Of a stretch of 64,000 bases of DNA, positions 27,689 through 37,200 are shown piece by piece. The first letter of the stretch is position 1, and every line of letters starts with the position of its first letter. Both the position numbers and the translations under genes were made by a program. The DNA is taken from the NCBI RefSeq assembly GCF_000332995.1, contig NZ_BANS01000022.1:58782-122781 (forward strand). Direction: 5' to 3'. The DNA is from Gordonia amicalis NBRC 100051 = JCM 11271. GTDB lineage: Bacteria; Actinomycetota; Actinomycetes; Mycobacteriales; Mycobacteriaceae. The notes under the pieces are model-generated. The model was given only the letters and a program-made list of their open reading frames with translations. It searched no databases and was not told where the DNA came from.

Positions 27689-29011
27689 TCACGACGCGGG
27701 CGTCAACACCTTCTCGGCGTCCGGGTCCTCACGTTCGGATTCGGTCCCGGCGGCATCGGAACCGGCGGCTTCGGCCTCGGCGGCCAACCGTTTCCGCCGC
27801 GGGATCAGATACTTCCGATCGACGATCTGGTACACCGCGATCACCGCTGCGGCGAGTGCCCACCCGAGCACGATGTCGAAGACGTAGTGCTCGGCGGTAT
27901 AGACGAGGGCGAACGCCATCGCGAACGCGTAGCCCATGAAGAGCGTCTTGGCGAGCGCCTTCACCCGCGGCCACATGAAGAGCGCGAGCAGCATGGTGAG
28001 ACCGGCGTGCAGCGACGGGATGGCCGCGACGAGGTTGGACTTGCCCTGACCGAGGGTGACCAGATTCGACGCGGCGTGGATGTTCAGGTAGTTCCAGCCA
28101 CGCGCCGAGATGCGTTCCACGTACGGTTCCGCGTCGGGATGGGCATTGTCCAAGGGGCCGAGCAGGCCGCCCGGTTCCTTGGCCACGGGCTCGTACATGC
28201 AGATCGGGTCACGGGGATAGTCCTGGACCTCGGCCGCGGTGCATCGTGCGGCAGCCCACGGCGGGGCACCCGGGACGAGGGTGTATCCGACGAGGGCCAG
28301 GAAGGTCGTCGCGACGAAACAGGCCGCGTATCGGCGCCAGGCCGCTCGGTCCTTGAGCCACAGCCAGGCGGCCACCGCATACGGGATGATGAAGTACGAC
28401 ATGTAGACGACGCTGACGATGACCTCCCACCAGGGTGGGCTCGCCTGCTTGAGGTTCTCCTGCAGCCACACCGTTGGCGTGATGCCGCCGAAGAGGAACG
28501 CGTCGAAGTCGATCGCGAGATTCCAGTGCGTCGGCATGCCGACGACCTGCGCGATGTTGCGCGTCCAGTCGTAGAGGATCAGGATCAGGGCGAACGGCGC
28601 CCAGTCGAGGATGATCGTGATGAACCTGCGGCGCCCGATGCTGGCCGCCGCCAGTCCGAGGCACATCAGGATGATCAGCCGCGTGCGGTCGAAGGCCAGA
28701 CCCTCGAGGGCGATGTGGACGCCCATCAGCACGAACCAGGCGGTGACAGCGATGCGTCGGACCATGGTCAGGTCGCGACGGTTCTCGGGTTCGGCCTCCA
28801 TCTCCGCGGCGGCGGCCAGGTCCTCGAGAACCGGCGCCATCTCCGGCGGGTCGACCTCGGATGCCTCACGGCCGGATTCGGGTCCGGAGAGCGGTTGGCC
28901 GGGCTTCGACAGCGTCACATCCGCCGAGTTCGTGTCATCAGGCTTCTGGCCCTCACCGCGTTCCGTGGACCTGCCCGGCCGCGGGAAGCCCACCGACTCG
29001 TCAACACTCAC
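27689..29011 (-). CDS. PAP2-superfamily membrane protein
   Basis: About 440 residues. The N-terminal 100 residues are polar, followed by about six membrane helices. The PAP2 phosphatase/inositol-phosphotransferase signature is present late: AAIPSLHAGLTMLLALF (the SxxH part) and AEHYVFDIVLGWALAAAV, the H/D catalytic tail. The pattern fits the PAP2-type branch that includes aureobasidin-sensitive inositol phosphorylceramide synthases and actinobacterial relatives. It may act on lipid phosphates; the substrate is unknown. The start is uncertain: GTG at 29011 is preferred over a TTG at 29020. A following small gene is on the other strand. Confidence 0.8.
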   Translation of the reverse strand: MSVDESVGFPRPGRSTERGEGQKPDDTNSADVTLSKPGQPLSGPESGREASEVDPPEMAPVLEDLAAAAEMEAEPENRRDLTMVRRIAVTAWFVLMGVHIALEGLAFDRTRLIILMCLGLAAASIGRRRFITIILDWAPFALILILYDWTRNIAQVVGMPTHWNLAIDFDAFLFGGITPTVWLQENLKQASPPWWEVIVSVVYMSYFIIPYAVAAWLWLKDRAAWRRYAACFVATTFLALVGYTLVPGAPPWAAARCTAAEVQDYPRDPICMYEPVAKEPGGLLGPLDNAHPDAEPYVERISARGWNYLNIHAASNLVTLGQGKSNLVAAIPSLHAGLTMLLALFMWPRVKALAKTLFMGYAFAMAFALVYTAEHYVFDIVLGWALAAAVIAVYQIVDRKYLIPRRKRLAAEAEAAGSDAAGTESEREDPDAEKVLTPAS

Positions 29012-29238
29012 CCGACACAATCCCGCCCGTCACGCCCCTCAGGGCACCCACGCTCGTAACCTGCCGTCAGTGTAATGGCCATGTCCCATTCGTGAGCCAT
29101 CGCAGCACGGCGCGTACCTGCCGGTCGTCGCGACCGGCCCGATCACCCGCCCGGCAACCGGTTTCGGTTGAAATACACCCCGGCGGGGTGTCGTGGATCA
29201 CACTGGAGTCCGGCAATCCCACTCCAGAGGAGGTCTCG

Positions 29239-29454
29239 GTGCCCAATCGCTACCTGCGCTACGGCGACCAGCGCTACATCATCACCAAGGAGGCGGAGGC
29301 CCGGCTGAACCGCACCCTCGATGCGGTGTATTCCGACGGGACTCGCGGCCATGAGTGGCTGAATCTGTATCACGACAGTGCGGCCCCGTGCCGCCTGCTG
29401 ATCGCGGCCGGGGTACCGATCACGATCGAGACGGAGCCGGCACCCGACGAGTGA
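29239..29454 (+). CDS. Small conserved hypothetical protein
   Basis: Seventy-one residues from a GTG at 29239 with AGAGGAGG six bases upstream, which fixes the start. Sequence PNRYLRYGDQRYIITKEAEARLNRTLDAVYSDGTRGHEWLNLYHDSAAPCRLLIAAGVPITIETEP. It is soluble, with one helix and strand-rich ends, and no signal peptide. I do not recognise a family. Ahead of it, ACACCCCGGCGGGGTGT forms a short perfect palindrome that may be part of the promoter or leader. It lies 95 bp before nfo and could be cotranscribed. Confidence 0.6.
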   Translation: MPNRYLRYGDQRYIITKEAEARLNRTLDAVYSDGTRGHEWLNLYHDSAAPCRLLIAAGVPITIETEPAPDE

Positions 29455-29548
29455 CCCGACGAGTCGTCGAATGACCGACCGCGGTGGCCCGTCCATCGGG
29501 ACACGGGCACCGGCATTGCCGCCCGGATGCGGGCACTATCGTTGACGC

Positions 29549-30319
29549 ATGCGCATCGGAGCACACCTTCGCGAGGACACCGACCCGTTGGTCACCGCCG
29601 CCGAACTCGGCATCGACGTCTTCCAGATGTTCGTCACCGATCCGCAGAGCTGGAAGAAGCCGCAACCGAATCCGCATGCGGCCGCGATCCGCGAATCCGA
29701 CGTCGACGTCGTCGTGCACTCCAGCTATCAGATCAACGTCGCGAGCCTCAACAACCGGCTGCGCATGCCGTCGCGCAAAGCCGTCGAACAGCAGGCCGCC
29801 GCAGCCGCCGAACTCGGGGCGTTCGGTCTCGTCGTGCACGGTGGGCACCTCCGTGACGGCGAGGAGTCGGCTGAGGGATTCGCCAACTGGCGCAAGCTCT
29901 TCGACCGCCAGGTCGACAAGGGCGGCTTCGGGGTGCCGATCCTGATCGAGAACACCGCGGGCGGCGATCACGCGATGGCACGGACGCTGGAGTCGATCGA
30001 TCGGCTGTGGGAAGCGGTCGGCGACTTCGAGCAGGCCGGCTTCTGCCTCGACACCTGCCACGCCTGGGCCGGCGGTGAGGATCTCGTCGGACTGGTCGAG
30101 CGCGTCAAGGAGATCACCGGACGCATCGACCTGGTGCACCTCAACAACTCTCGCGACGAGTTCGACTCCGGCCGCGACCGTCACGCCAACCTCGCCTCGG
30201 GGCACATCGATCCCGAGGTGCTCGTCGCCGTGGCCGCGGCCGCCGACGCGCCGGTGATCCTGGAGACGCCGGCCGAGGGCATCCCCGCCGACCTCGAATA
30301 CCTTCGTTCAGCGCTCTAG
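29549..30319 (+). CDS. nfo: Deoxyribonuclease IV (AP endonuclease, Nfo family)
   Basis: A 256-residue protein that cleaves the DNA backbone at abasic sites in base-excision repair. The xylose-isomerase-like TIM barrel carries the Zn-binding motifs of endonuclease IV: MRIGAHL at the N-terminus, VHSSYQINVAS, LVVHGGH, ILIENTAGGDH, FCLDTCHAWAGG, LVHLNNSRDEFDSGRDRHANLASGHI, and the late VILETPAEG. All metal-ligand positions appear intact. Spacing from the small gene upstream is 94 bp. Confidence 0.92.
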   Translation: MRIGAHLREDTDPLVTAAELGIDVFQMFVTDPQSWKKPQPNPHAAAIRESDVDVVVHSSYQINVASLNNRLRMPSRKAVEQQAAAAAELGAFGLVVHGGHLRDGEESAEGFANWRKLFDRQVDKGGFGVPILIENTAGGDHAMARTLESIDRLWEAVGDFEQAGFCLDTCHAWAGGEDLVGLVERVKEITGRIDLVHLNNSRDEFDSGRDRHANLASGHIDPEVLVAVAAAADAPVILETPAEGIPADLEYLRSAL

Positions 30320-30730
30320 CCGGTCACGACAGATTCCGGCCCGGGGCCGGAGGTCTCACGGGATACGCGGCCACGTTCATGACGACCGTCCCGTCACAGG
30401 GTCCGCCATCGATCGTGGTGCGCCATACGCCTCCGAACCCTGCCGCCGCCAAGCGCATGACCGATTGGACCGCACATCCCCGTCACCTGCAGCCATTGCC
30501 GGAATTGTCGTGCGCCATCGCCGGCCCGGCGGTCGGTGTAGATCACATCGAGCAGCGATTGATCCCCCGGCGATATGGGTCTATATTGGCGGTTACCGGC
30601 GAGTAACTTAGCTCGAACCGAGACTGCTCCACCACGCCCGGCCGGTACCCACTTCACCCGAGTGGGATCGGACCGGGACATGGAACAACCCGCCATCACG
30701 CATACGGCCGCACCAGACAAGGAATTCATC
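30320..30730. other. Intergenic region upstream of fadE5 with a regulator site
   Basis: No convincing gene is seen between nfo and fadE5. The region contains the TTAC-N6-GTAA palindrome at 30592-30607 (listed separately). The fadE5 ATG at 30731 is preferred over starts further upstream because the family sequence begins there. Confidence 0.5.
30592..30607. promoter_or_regulatory. Candidate TetR operator upstream of fadE5
   Basis: GTTACCGGCGAGTAAC, inverted repeat GTTAC-N6-GTAAC. It shares the TTAC-N6-GTAA core with the palindromes at the fadA2/fabG4 promoter and ahead of the TetR gene at 40.9 kb. It lies about 125 bp before the fadE5 start. Confidence 0.65.
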
Positions 30731-32566
30731 ATGGGCCATTACAAGAGCAACATGCGCGACCTGCAGTTCAACCTGTTCGAGCTGTTCGAGCTCGACAAGG
30801 TACTGGAGTCGGGCGACTTCGGCGACCTCGACCACGAGACCGCCGTCGACATGCTCCGCGAGGTCAAGGCACTCGCCGAGGGCCCGATCGCCGAATCCTT
30901 CGCCGACGTGGACCGCAACCCGCCGGTCTTCGACCCCGAGACCCACAGCGTCACCATCCCCGAGGGCTTCAAGAAGTCCTACAACGCCCTGGTCGAAGGT
31001 GGCTGGGACAAGATCGGCATCGCCGAGGAGCTCGGCGGCCTGCCCGCCCCGCGTTCGCTGTACTGGGCGATCGGCGAGATGATCCTCGGCGCCAACCCCC
31101 CGGTGTTCATGTACGCCGCAGGTGCCGGCTTCGCCAACATCTTCTACAACAACGGCACCGACGAGCAGAAGAAGTGGGCCGCGATCTGCGCCGAGCGCGG
31201 CTGGGGCGCCACCATGGTGCTGACCGAGCCCGACGCCGGTTCGGACGTGGGCGCCGGCCGCACCAAGGCCACCCAGCAGGAGGACGGCTCCTGGCACATC
31301 GACGGTGTGAAGCGCTTCATCACCTCGGCCGACCAGGACATGACCGAGAACATCTTCCACCTCGTGCTCGCGCGCCCCGAGGGCGCCGACCCCGGCACCA
31401 AGGGTCTGTCGCTGTTCTTCGTGCCGAAGTTCCACTTCGACTTCGAGACCGGTGAGCTCGGCGAGCGCAACGGCGTGTTCGTCACCAACGTCGAGCACAA
31501 GATGGGCATCAAGGCCTCGGCCACCTGTGAGGTCACCTTCGGGCAGCACGGCACCCCGGCCAAGGGCTGGCTCGTGGGCGAGGTCCACAAGGGCATCGCG
31601 CAGATGTTCGAGGTCATCGAGCACGCTCGGATGATGGTGGGCACCAAGGCAATCTCGACGCTGTCGACCGGCTACCTGAACGCTCTGGACTACGCCAAGG
31701 AGCGCATCCAGGGTGCCGACATGACCCAGATGACCGACAAGGCCGCTCCGCGCGTGTCGATCACCCACCACCCGGACGTGCGTCGTTCGCTGATGACCCA
31801 GAAGGCCTACGCCGAGGGCCTGCGCGCGGTCTACCTCTACACCGCATCGCACCAGGACGTCGCTGCCGCCAAGATCGTCTCCGGCGCCGACGCGGAGATG
31901 GCGCACCGCGTCAACGACCTGCTCCTGCCGATCGTCAAGGGCGTCGGTTCCGAGCGCGCCTACGCCACCCTCGGTCACGAGTCCCTGCAGACCCTCGGCG
32001 GTTCGGGCTTCCTGCAGGACTACCCGATCGAGCAGTACATCCGCGACTCGAAGATCGACTCGCTCTACGAGGGCACCACCGCCATCCAGGCGCAGGACTT
32101 CTTCTTCCGCAAGATCATCCGCGACAAGGGCCAGGCCCTCGCGCACGTCGCCGGCCAGATCCAGAGCTTCATCGACTCCGAGGCCGGCAACGGTCGGCTG
32201 AAGGCCGAGCGCGCTCTGCTGAAGACCGCCCTCGAGGACGTCCAGGCGATGGCCGCCTCCCTGACCGGCAGCCTGATGGCCGCACAGGAGAACTCGGCCG
32301 AGCTGTACAAGGTCGGCCTCGGTTCGGTCCGCTTCCTGATGTCCGTCGGCGACCTGATGATCGGCTGGCTGCTGCTGCGTCAGGCCCAGATCGCCCTCGC
32401 CGCACTCGACAACGGCGCATCCGACAACGACAAGGCCTTCTACGAGGGCAAGGTCGCCGTGGCCAGCTTCTTCGCCAAGAACATGCTGCCGCTGCTCACC
32501 TCCGTCCGCGTCACCGTCGAGAACGTCGACAACGAGATCATGGAGCTCGACGAAGCGGCCTTCTGA
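30731..32566 (+). CDS. fadE5: Acyl-CoA dehydrogenase FadE5-like
   Basis: A 611-residue flavoprotein, the same length as M. tuberculosis FadE5, whose N-terminus (MSHYKSNVRDQVFNLFE) matches [17 protein letters not shown] here. It belongs to the long-form acyl-CoA dehydrogenases: N-terminal [39 protein letters not shown]-binding [17 protein letters not shown], and the C-terminal helical part with [39 protein letters not shown], which contains the catalytic base region. The start at 30731 is chosen over an upstream one (30575) by this homology. It introduces an alpha-beta double bond in fatty acyl-CoA during beta-oxidation. It is transcribed toward an adh gene with long palindromes in the gap. 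Confidence 0.93.
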   Translation: MGHYKSNMRDLQFNLFELFELDKVLESGDFGDLDHETAVDMLREVKALAEGPIAESFADVDRNPPVFDPETHSVTIPEGFKKSYNALVEGGWDKIGIAEELGGLPAPRSLYWAIGEMILGANPPVFMYAAGAGFANIFYNNGTDEQKKWAAICAERGWGATMVLTEPDAGSDVGAGRTKATQQEDGSWHIDGVKRFITSADQDMTENIFHLVLARPEGADPGTKGLSLFFVPKFHFDFETGELGERNGVFVTNVEHKMGIKASATCEVTFGQHGTPAKGWLVGEVHKGIAQMFEVIEHARMMVGTKAISTLSTGYLNALDYAKERIQGADMTQMTDKAAPRVSITHHPDVRRSLMTQKAYAEGLRAVYLYTASHQDVAAAKIVSGADAEMAHRVNDLLLPIVKGVGSERAYATLGHESLQTLGGSGFLQDYPIEQYIRDSKIDSLYEGTTAIQAQDFFFRKIIRDKGQALAHVAGQIQSFIDSEAGNGRLKAERALLKTALEDVQAMAASLTGSLMAAQENSAELYKVGLGSVRFLMSVGDLMIGWLLLRQAQIALAALDNGASDNDKAFYEGKVAVASFFAKNMLPLLTSVRVTVENVDNEIMELDEAAF

Positions 32567-32575
32567 TCTGAGAAT

Positions 32576-32651
32576 CCGCAAACCCACCCTTAATCGGCAA
32601 ACCCACCACCTTTCGAGGCGGTGGGTTTGCCGATTTGTGGTGGGTTTGCGG
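32576..32651. repeat. Long palindromic element (GCAAACCCACC family), likely terminator
   Basis: Two 36-nt arms around a TTCG loop. The left arm begins CCGCAAACCCACC and the right arm ends GGTGGGTTTGCGG, with 5 mismatches between arms. It lies 9 bp after the fadE5 stop. The same words recur at 32797-32860, 59441-59512 and, shorter, at 34055-34088. Confidence 0.85.
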
Positions 32652-32796
32652 AGCTGAGCCCGCAACGAATCGGGTGAACGACTTACTGGCGACGACGTAG
32701 TGGAGGTCGGTGGTGTCACACGAGATCGTCTCGGCCTTCAGCGAGTCCGACGCCGCGGTCACCTCGAGGCACTGACCGACCTCGACAACTCCACAC

Positions 32797-32860
32797 ACCC
32801 ACCCCTTTTCGGCAAACCCACCAGCCCGCAAGGTGCCGGATTTGCCGAAAAAGGGTGGAT
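32797..32860. repeat. Second long palindromic element of the same family
   Basis: Arms ACCCACCCCTTTTCGGCAAA and the partner TTTGCCGAAAAAGGGTGGAT pair over about 30 nt with a few mismatches. It lies between the fadE5 palindrome and the alcohol dehydrogenase gene. The rest of 32567-32972 shows no gene. Confidence 0.8.
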
Positions 32861-32972
32861 CTACGGCTGCGGTCGCGTCTCGATCCGAGAAGGTCCGGGT
32901 GTGTCCGGCGAAGGTCTCCTAGCCTCGGGAAGTGAGACCACCGACAGTCGGGGACAACTCGAGGGAGAGCCC

Positions 32973-34028
32973 ATGAAGGCGCTCGTCTATCACGGACCGG
33001 GCCAGAAGAGCTGGGACGACGTACCCGATCCGACGATCCTCCACCCCACCGACGTCATCGTGAAGATGGACACGACCACCATCTGCGGCACCGATCTGCA
33101 CATCCTCAAAGGTGACGTACCCGCGGTCGAACAAGGCCGCATCCTCGGCCACGAAGGCATCGGGACGATCACCGAGATCGGTTCGGCGGTAACCACTCTC
33201 GCAGTCGACGACCAGGTGATCCTGTCGTGCATCTCGGCCTGCGGCAAATGTGACTTCTGCAAGCACGGCGTGCATTCGCATTGTCTCGGCGAGGAGGGGG
33301 CGTCGGGTATCGGCTGGATCTTCGGGCACCTCATCGACGGCACGCAGGCCGAATACGTACGTGTCCCCTACGCCGAGACATCGGTCTACAAGCTGCCGTC
33401 GGGGGTCACGCCGGAGCAGGGCGTCGTCCTCAGTGACATCCTGCCCACCGGTCATGAGATCGGTGTCCGCTACGGCAGCGTCGAACCCGGCGATGTGGTG
33501 GCCGTGGTCGGCGCCGGACCGGTGGGCCTCGCGACGATCGCGACCTCGGGACTGTACGGGCCGAGCCGGGTGATCGCCGTCGACGTCGATGCCAACCGCG
33601 TCGAACAGGCCAAGGCCTTCGGCGCGACCGACGGCGTGGTGTCATCGGATACCGATTGGAAGGACCAGGTCCTCGCGATGACCGACGGTCTCGGCGTCGA
33701 CGTCGCGATCGAGGCGGTCGGCATCCCGCAGACCTTCCAGATGTGCCTGGACGTCGTGCGCCCGGCGGGCCATGTCGCCAACGTCGGCGTGCACGGTGCG
33801 CCGGTCGAGTTCGCACTCCAGGACCTGTGGATCTCGAACATCAACGTCTCGATGGGTCTGGTGAACACCGACACCCTCGGCGTCCTGCTCAAGCTCGTCG
33901 CGCAGCGCCGGATCGACCCGGACCTGTTCATCAGCCACCGATTCGCCCTTTGCGACATCATCGAGGCCTACGACGTCTTCGGTCGGGCCGCGGAGACCAA
34001 GGCACTCAAGGTGGTCCTGCAGGCCTGA
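32973..34028 (+). CDS. Zinc-dependent alcohol dehydrogenase family protein
   Basis: A 351-residue medium-chain dehydrogenase. The start at 32973 has GAGGGAGAG just upstream. Catalytic zinc site: TTICGTDLHILKGD (Cys) and GHEGIG (His, Glu). Structural zinc site: CISACGKCDFCKHGVHSHC, four cysteines. NAD(P)-binding: VAVVGAGPVGLATIATSGLYG. The overall motif set suits threonine/alcohol dehydrogenase-type enzymes. Substrate is unknown. It is transcribed from a region of repeats and terminates in a hairpin. Confidence 0.92.
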   Translation: MKALVYHGPGQKSWDDVPDPTILHPTDVIVKMDTTTICGTDLHILKGDVPAVEQGRILGHEGIGTITEIGSAVTTLAVDDQVILSCISACGKCDFCKHGVHSHCLGEEGASGIGWIFGHLIDGTQAEYVRVPYAETSVYKLPSGVTPEQGVVLSDILPTGHEIGVRYGSVEPGDVVAVVGAGPVGLATIATSGLYGPSRVIAVDVDANRVEQAKAFGATDGVVSSDTDWKDQVLAMTDGLGVDVAIEAVGIPQTFQMCLDVVRPAGHVANVGVHGAPVEFALQDLWISNINVSMGLVNTDTLGVLLKLVAQRRIDPDLFISHRFALCDIIEAYDVFGRAAETKALKVVLQA

Positions 34029-34054
34029 GCCATCCGCACACCCTCCGGGAACGG

Positions 34055-34088
34055 CCGAACCCACCACCCCGGAGGGCAGTGGGTTCGG
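34055..34088. terminator. Hairpin between convergent genes
   Basis: CCGAACCCAC and GTGGGTTCGG, 10-bp perfect arms with a 14-bp loop, lying between the alcohol dehydrogenase stop (34028) and the SDR stop (34112). A shortened relative of the GCAAACCCACC palindromes, probably a shared terminator. Confidence 0.7.
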
Positions 34089-34111
34089 CGAGCAGTGATG
34101 GGTTGTGCAGG

Positions 34112-34892
34112 CTACTTCGGAGGCATCCGGATACCGCCGTCGACGCGGATCACCTCGGCGTTCATGTAGCTGTTGGTGACCAGCTCGACGACCATCGAGG
34201 CCAGCTCGTCGGGAGCGCCCAGGCGGTGCGGGAACAGGACCGACTCGCCCAGCTTCGCCTTGAACGCCTCAGCGGCCTCGCCCTCGCCGTAGATCGGGGT
34301 GTCGATGAGGCCCGGGGCGATGGTGTTGACGCGGATGCCGACCGCGGCCAGGTCGCGGGCGACCGGCAGGGTCATGCCGACGACGCCACCCTTGGACGAG
34401 GAGTACGACGCCTGGCCGATCTGGCCGTCGAAGGCGGCGACGCTGGCCATGTTCACGATCGCGCCACGCTCACCGTGGGCGTCGAGCGGCTCGTTGCGGC
34501 TCATCGCAGTGGCGGCCAGACGGATGCAGTCGAAGGTGCCGATCAGGTTGATCGCGATGACCTTCTTGTAGGCGTCCAGGTTGTGCGCCGACCCGAACTC
34601 ACCGTCGCGGCCGATGGTGCGCTGGGCCCAGCCGATGCCGGCCGAGTTGACCAGCGCGCGCAGCGGGCCGAGTTCGGTGGCCGCGTTGACGGCGGCCTCG
34701 ATCTGCTCGGTCGAGGTCACGTCGACGGCGACGAACTGTCCGCCGATCTCCTTGGCGAGTTCCTCACCTTTGTCTGCGTTGAGGTCGGCGACGATGACCT
34801 TCGCACCCTTTGGCCGCCAGCTGGCGAGCCGCAGCTGCGCCGATGCCCGACGCTCCACCCGTGACGATTGCACTAGCTCCATTGATATCCAC
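34112..34892 (-). pseudogene. SDR, 3-hydroxyacyl-CoA dehydrogenase type II-like, frameshifted as read
   Basis: A 260-residue SDR. From a GTG at 34892 the frame reads VDINGASAIVTGGASGIGAAAARQLAAKG, the classic NAD-binding start. It then breaks at about 34808, where an AAA run has one A too many compared with the expected GCC AAG GGT GCG AAG. The main body continues in the next frame: [71 protein letters not shown] (Ser/Tyr/Lys), [18 protein letters not shown]. The pattern is that of HSD10/3-hydroxyacyl-CoA dehydrogenase-type SDRs, which oxidise 3-hydroxyacyl-CoA; its position near fadE5, fadA2 and fabG4 fits fatty-acid metabolism. The indel lies in a homopolymer and may be a sequencing error. 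Confidence 0.85.
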
Positions 34893-34956
34893 GACTCGGA
34901 GCCTATCGAGCGTTCTATCGCTCGGCAAAGTCCTTCGGTGAAAGACGCCGATCGTC

Positions 34957-36657
34957 TTACACGCACTTCACGTTCGGCTCGGGCGCGTACCGGACGGTGC
35001 GGGTGTACCGGTTGATCTCGCGGCCCGTCTTCGCGTCACGGATGATGCGCGTGTTCGACGTGGTGAATCCCTTGCTGCCGCTGCTCGCGATGCAGTCGTC
35101 GCCCTTGGGGAGTCTGATCCGTTTCGGTTCGGTGGTGTCATAGCGTTCGCCGGTGATCGACTCGACCTCGAAGGCCTTGGTGCCCCACAGCCGCACCGTC
35201 ACCGCGGACGGCGACCAGCTCGTCTCGATGAGCACACCGTGACGGGTGTTGTTGCGGAACTTCAGGTCGATGGCGCCCTCGAAGACGGTGGCCTCCCGGG
35301 CCTCCGGATACCGCGAGATGTAGTACGCGTGCTCGGTGTGGTCGACGTCCTCGAGACCGGCGAAGTAGGCGGCGTTGTAGAGGGTGGTCGCGAACTGCGA
35401 GATGCCGCCGCCGACGGCCGTCGCGGCGCGGCCGTTGTTGATGATCGTCGAGTCGACATAGCCCTGCGCCGTCCCGCGCGGACCGGTGTGGCCGTTGAGC
35501 GAGAACACCTTGCCGGGCAGGACCAGCGCACCGTCGACCTCGGCGGCGACGAGGCGGATGTTCTCGCCGGAGGCACTCGAGAAGCCATCGGTGGTGTACT
35601 CGCTGATCAGTTCGCGCACACCGAGTTTGCGGGCGGCGTCGGTGGTGAGCCGCGGATCGACGTCGTCATAGACCACCTCGGCGGTGCGGCTGCCGCCGCC
35701 TGCGGTCGCCGTCGTCGCGAGTTCCCGAAGCGTCTTGTCCCAGTTGATCTTCGAGCCGGTGACCGCGGGCACGACGGTCGGCCGGCCACTGGCGAGACTG
35801 AAAGTCGCACTGACGGCGGGACTCTGGGACGGATCGAGATCGGGCGCGAGCGCTTCCCGCGCCTTCTTCTCGTCGACGAGCGGCGTGAGCCCGCCCCGGC
35901 CGTCCGGACCGAAGGTCAGCATCGACGCGATGTCTCCCGCCGGGACCTCGACCGTGCGTTTCCGCCGGTCGATCAGCTTCACCGGGCCCGACGTGGCGCG
36001 TTCGGCCGGCCCGGCCACGGTGGCCGCGACGACCTGGGGGCCGACGGTCGGCGAGAACGGTTCCATCGGCATGTCGATCGGCGCCCCGTCGAGCCAGTGG
36101 TCGACGAGCACGGCGGCCGCGGCCTCCCGTGCGATGCGTTCACCCGGCGCCGGTTCGTCGCCCACCGGCGTGGTGCCCTCGAAGTGCACCCCGCCCTCGA
36201 CCGCGGCCTTCTCCAGCGACCGGCGGTGGGCGTCGAGCGCCTTGTTCATGGTTGCGGGGTCGAGTTTCACGACCGGTTCGACGTCGACATCGCGACCGAC
36301 GAGTGCCAGGAATCGCACGAGCGGGTTGCGCGGCTGTTCAAGGAGGCGTGCGCGGGTCGTCTCGGCGTCGAACTCGAGGCCCAGTTCGGCAGGCGCGACC
36401 TCGGCCGAGCCCTCGGGGGTCCGGAGGACGACCGGCTGGGTGGAACGCATGGTCAGCTCGTCGAGGACGGGCTCCAGCCCGGCGGTGTCGCGATTGCCTG
36501 CCGAGATCCCGCCGATGACGGCTCCACGGGCGGAGTGGTCACGGGTGGCGACGAAGTCGATGGAGAGCGTGAGGGTGACGATGGCCACGACGGCGAGCAC
36601 AGCGCGTATCGCGTGGCGTACTCGCCCGGCGCTTGTGGTCACAACTCCATCCATCAC
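34957..36657 (-). CDS. VanW family protein, envelope-anchored
   Basis: A 566-residue exported protein. The N-terminus (RHAIRAVLAVVAIVTLTLSIDFVATRD) is an uncleaved membrane anchor. Residues about 60-330 contain two peptidoglycan-binding-like (PG_binding_4) repeats, including RKRTVEVPAGDIASMLTFGPDGRGGLTPLVDEKKAREALAPDLD. The C-terminal VanW domain reads EYTTDGFSSASGENIRLVAAEVDGALVLPGKVFSLNGHTGPRG ... AVGGGISQFATTLYNAAYFAGLEDVDHTEHAYYISRYPEAREATVF, the family signature. VanW-type proteins are linked to cell-wall remodelling, but their exact function is not established. It is transcribed away from the repeat-rich region ahead of fadA2. Confidence 0.9.
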   Translation of the reverse strand: MMDGVVTTSAGRVRHAIRAVLAVVAIVTLTLSIDFVATRDHSARGAVIGGISAGNRDTAGLEPVLDELTMRSTQPVVLRTPEGSAEVAPAELGLEFDAETTRARLLEQPRNPLVRFLALVGRDVDVEPVVKLDPATMNKALDAHRRSLEKAAVEGGVHFEGTTPVGDEPAPGERIAREAAAAVLVDHWLDGAPIDMPMEPFSPTVGPQVVAATVAGPAERATSGPVKLIDRRKRTVEVPAGDIASMLTFGPDGRGGLTPLVDEKKAREALAPDLDPSQSPAVSATFSLASGRPTVVPAVTGSKINWDKTLRELATTATAGGGSRTAEVVYDDVDPRLTTDAARKLGVRELISEYTTDGFSSASGENIRLVAAEVDGALVLPGKVFSLNGHTGPRGTAQGYVDSTIINNGRAATAVGGGISQFATTLYNAAYFAGLEDVDHTEHAYYISRYPEAREATVFEGAIDLKFRNNTRHGVLIETSWSPSAVTVRLWGTKAFEVESITGERYDTTEPKRIRLPKGDDCIASSGSKGFTTSNTRIIRDAKTGREINRYTRTVRYAPEPNVKCV

Positions 36658-36746
36658 GGCTGACTACCTGGGCCGGTCATGGTGGTGGCCGTAGAACGTA
36701 CCCGAGAAAAGTAGGTGCTCCAGCCGAGCTGTCGGGTCGGGGGTCT

Positions 36747-36767
36747 GACAGCTCTGCCGGAGCTGTC
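36747..36767. terminator. Short hairpin in the gap behind fadA2
   Basis: GACAGCTC-TGCCG-GAGCTGTC, 8-bp perfect arms. It lies in a non-coding region of more than 500 bp between the VanW gene start and the fadA2 stop, and may be part of a terminator or of the repeats there. Confidence 0.4.
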
Positions 36768-36849
36768 TTCATGTTTACGCTACTTTTCGGCCGTTGACAC
36801 GTCCGCGGCCGCGTTTGGTCCAAACATGTGACGAAGGACCCCATTTCGC

Positions 36850-36945
36850 GCGCGAAAACGAGACGGATCGAGCGATTCGTCGCCTCCCCCGCTCCTTGCG
36901 CGAAAAACTAGACGGATCGAGCGATTCGTCGCGTCCCCCGCTCCT
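36850..36945. repeat. 48-bp direct repeat, two copies
   Basis: Two adjacent copies of a unit starting GCGCGAAAA and ending CCCCCGCTCCTT, sharing GACGGATCGAGCGATTCGTC in the middle. No gene is seen. This precedes the 33-bp array. Confidence 0.85.
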
Positions 36946-37026
36946 TGAGTAGCCCCGGAGCTTGCGGAGGGGCGTATCGAAAGGACCGGCAGACGAGCGT
37001 CTTCGCCGAGTCCCTTCGATACGCTC

Positions 37027-37181
37027 GCAAGCTCGCTACTCAGGGAGCAGGATCGCGTCGCAAGCTCGCTACTCAGGGAGCAGGATCGCGTCGCAAGCTC
37101 GCTACTCAGGGAGCAGGATCGCGTCGCAAGCTCGCTACTCAGGGAGCAGGATCGCGTCGCAAGCTCGCTACTCAGGGAGCA
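37027..37181. repeat. 33-bp tandem array
   Basis: Four complete copies and a fifth partial copy (23 bp) of a 33-bp unit that begins GCAAGCTCGCTACTCAGGGA and ends GCAGGATCGCGTC, with no base differences seen. It stops 19 bp before the fadA2 stop codon (37201). The flanking CTTCGATACGCTCGCAAGCTC belongs to the same word family as other intergenic repeats of the window. Confidence 0.9.
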
Positions 37182-37200
37182 TGGAGTGCCGGACGAGGGA

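Noticed and set aside
30379..30732. Small open frames between nfo and fadE5
   Set aside because: No recognisable domain, no ribosome-binding site of note, and the region holds the regulator palindrome instead.
30608..32719. 703-codon open frame opposite fadE5
   Set aside because: Shadow of fadE5; composition is valine/leucine/glycine-skewed without motifs.
37027..37181. 33-bp array considered as CRISPR
   Set aside because: Units are contiguous with no unique spacers, so it is a plain tandem repeat; no cas genes nearby.
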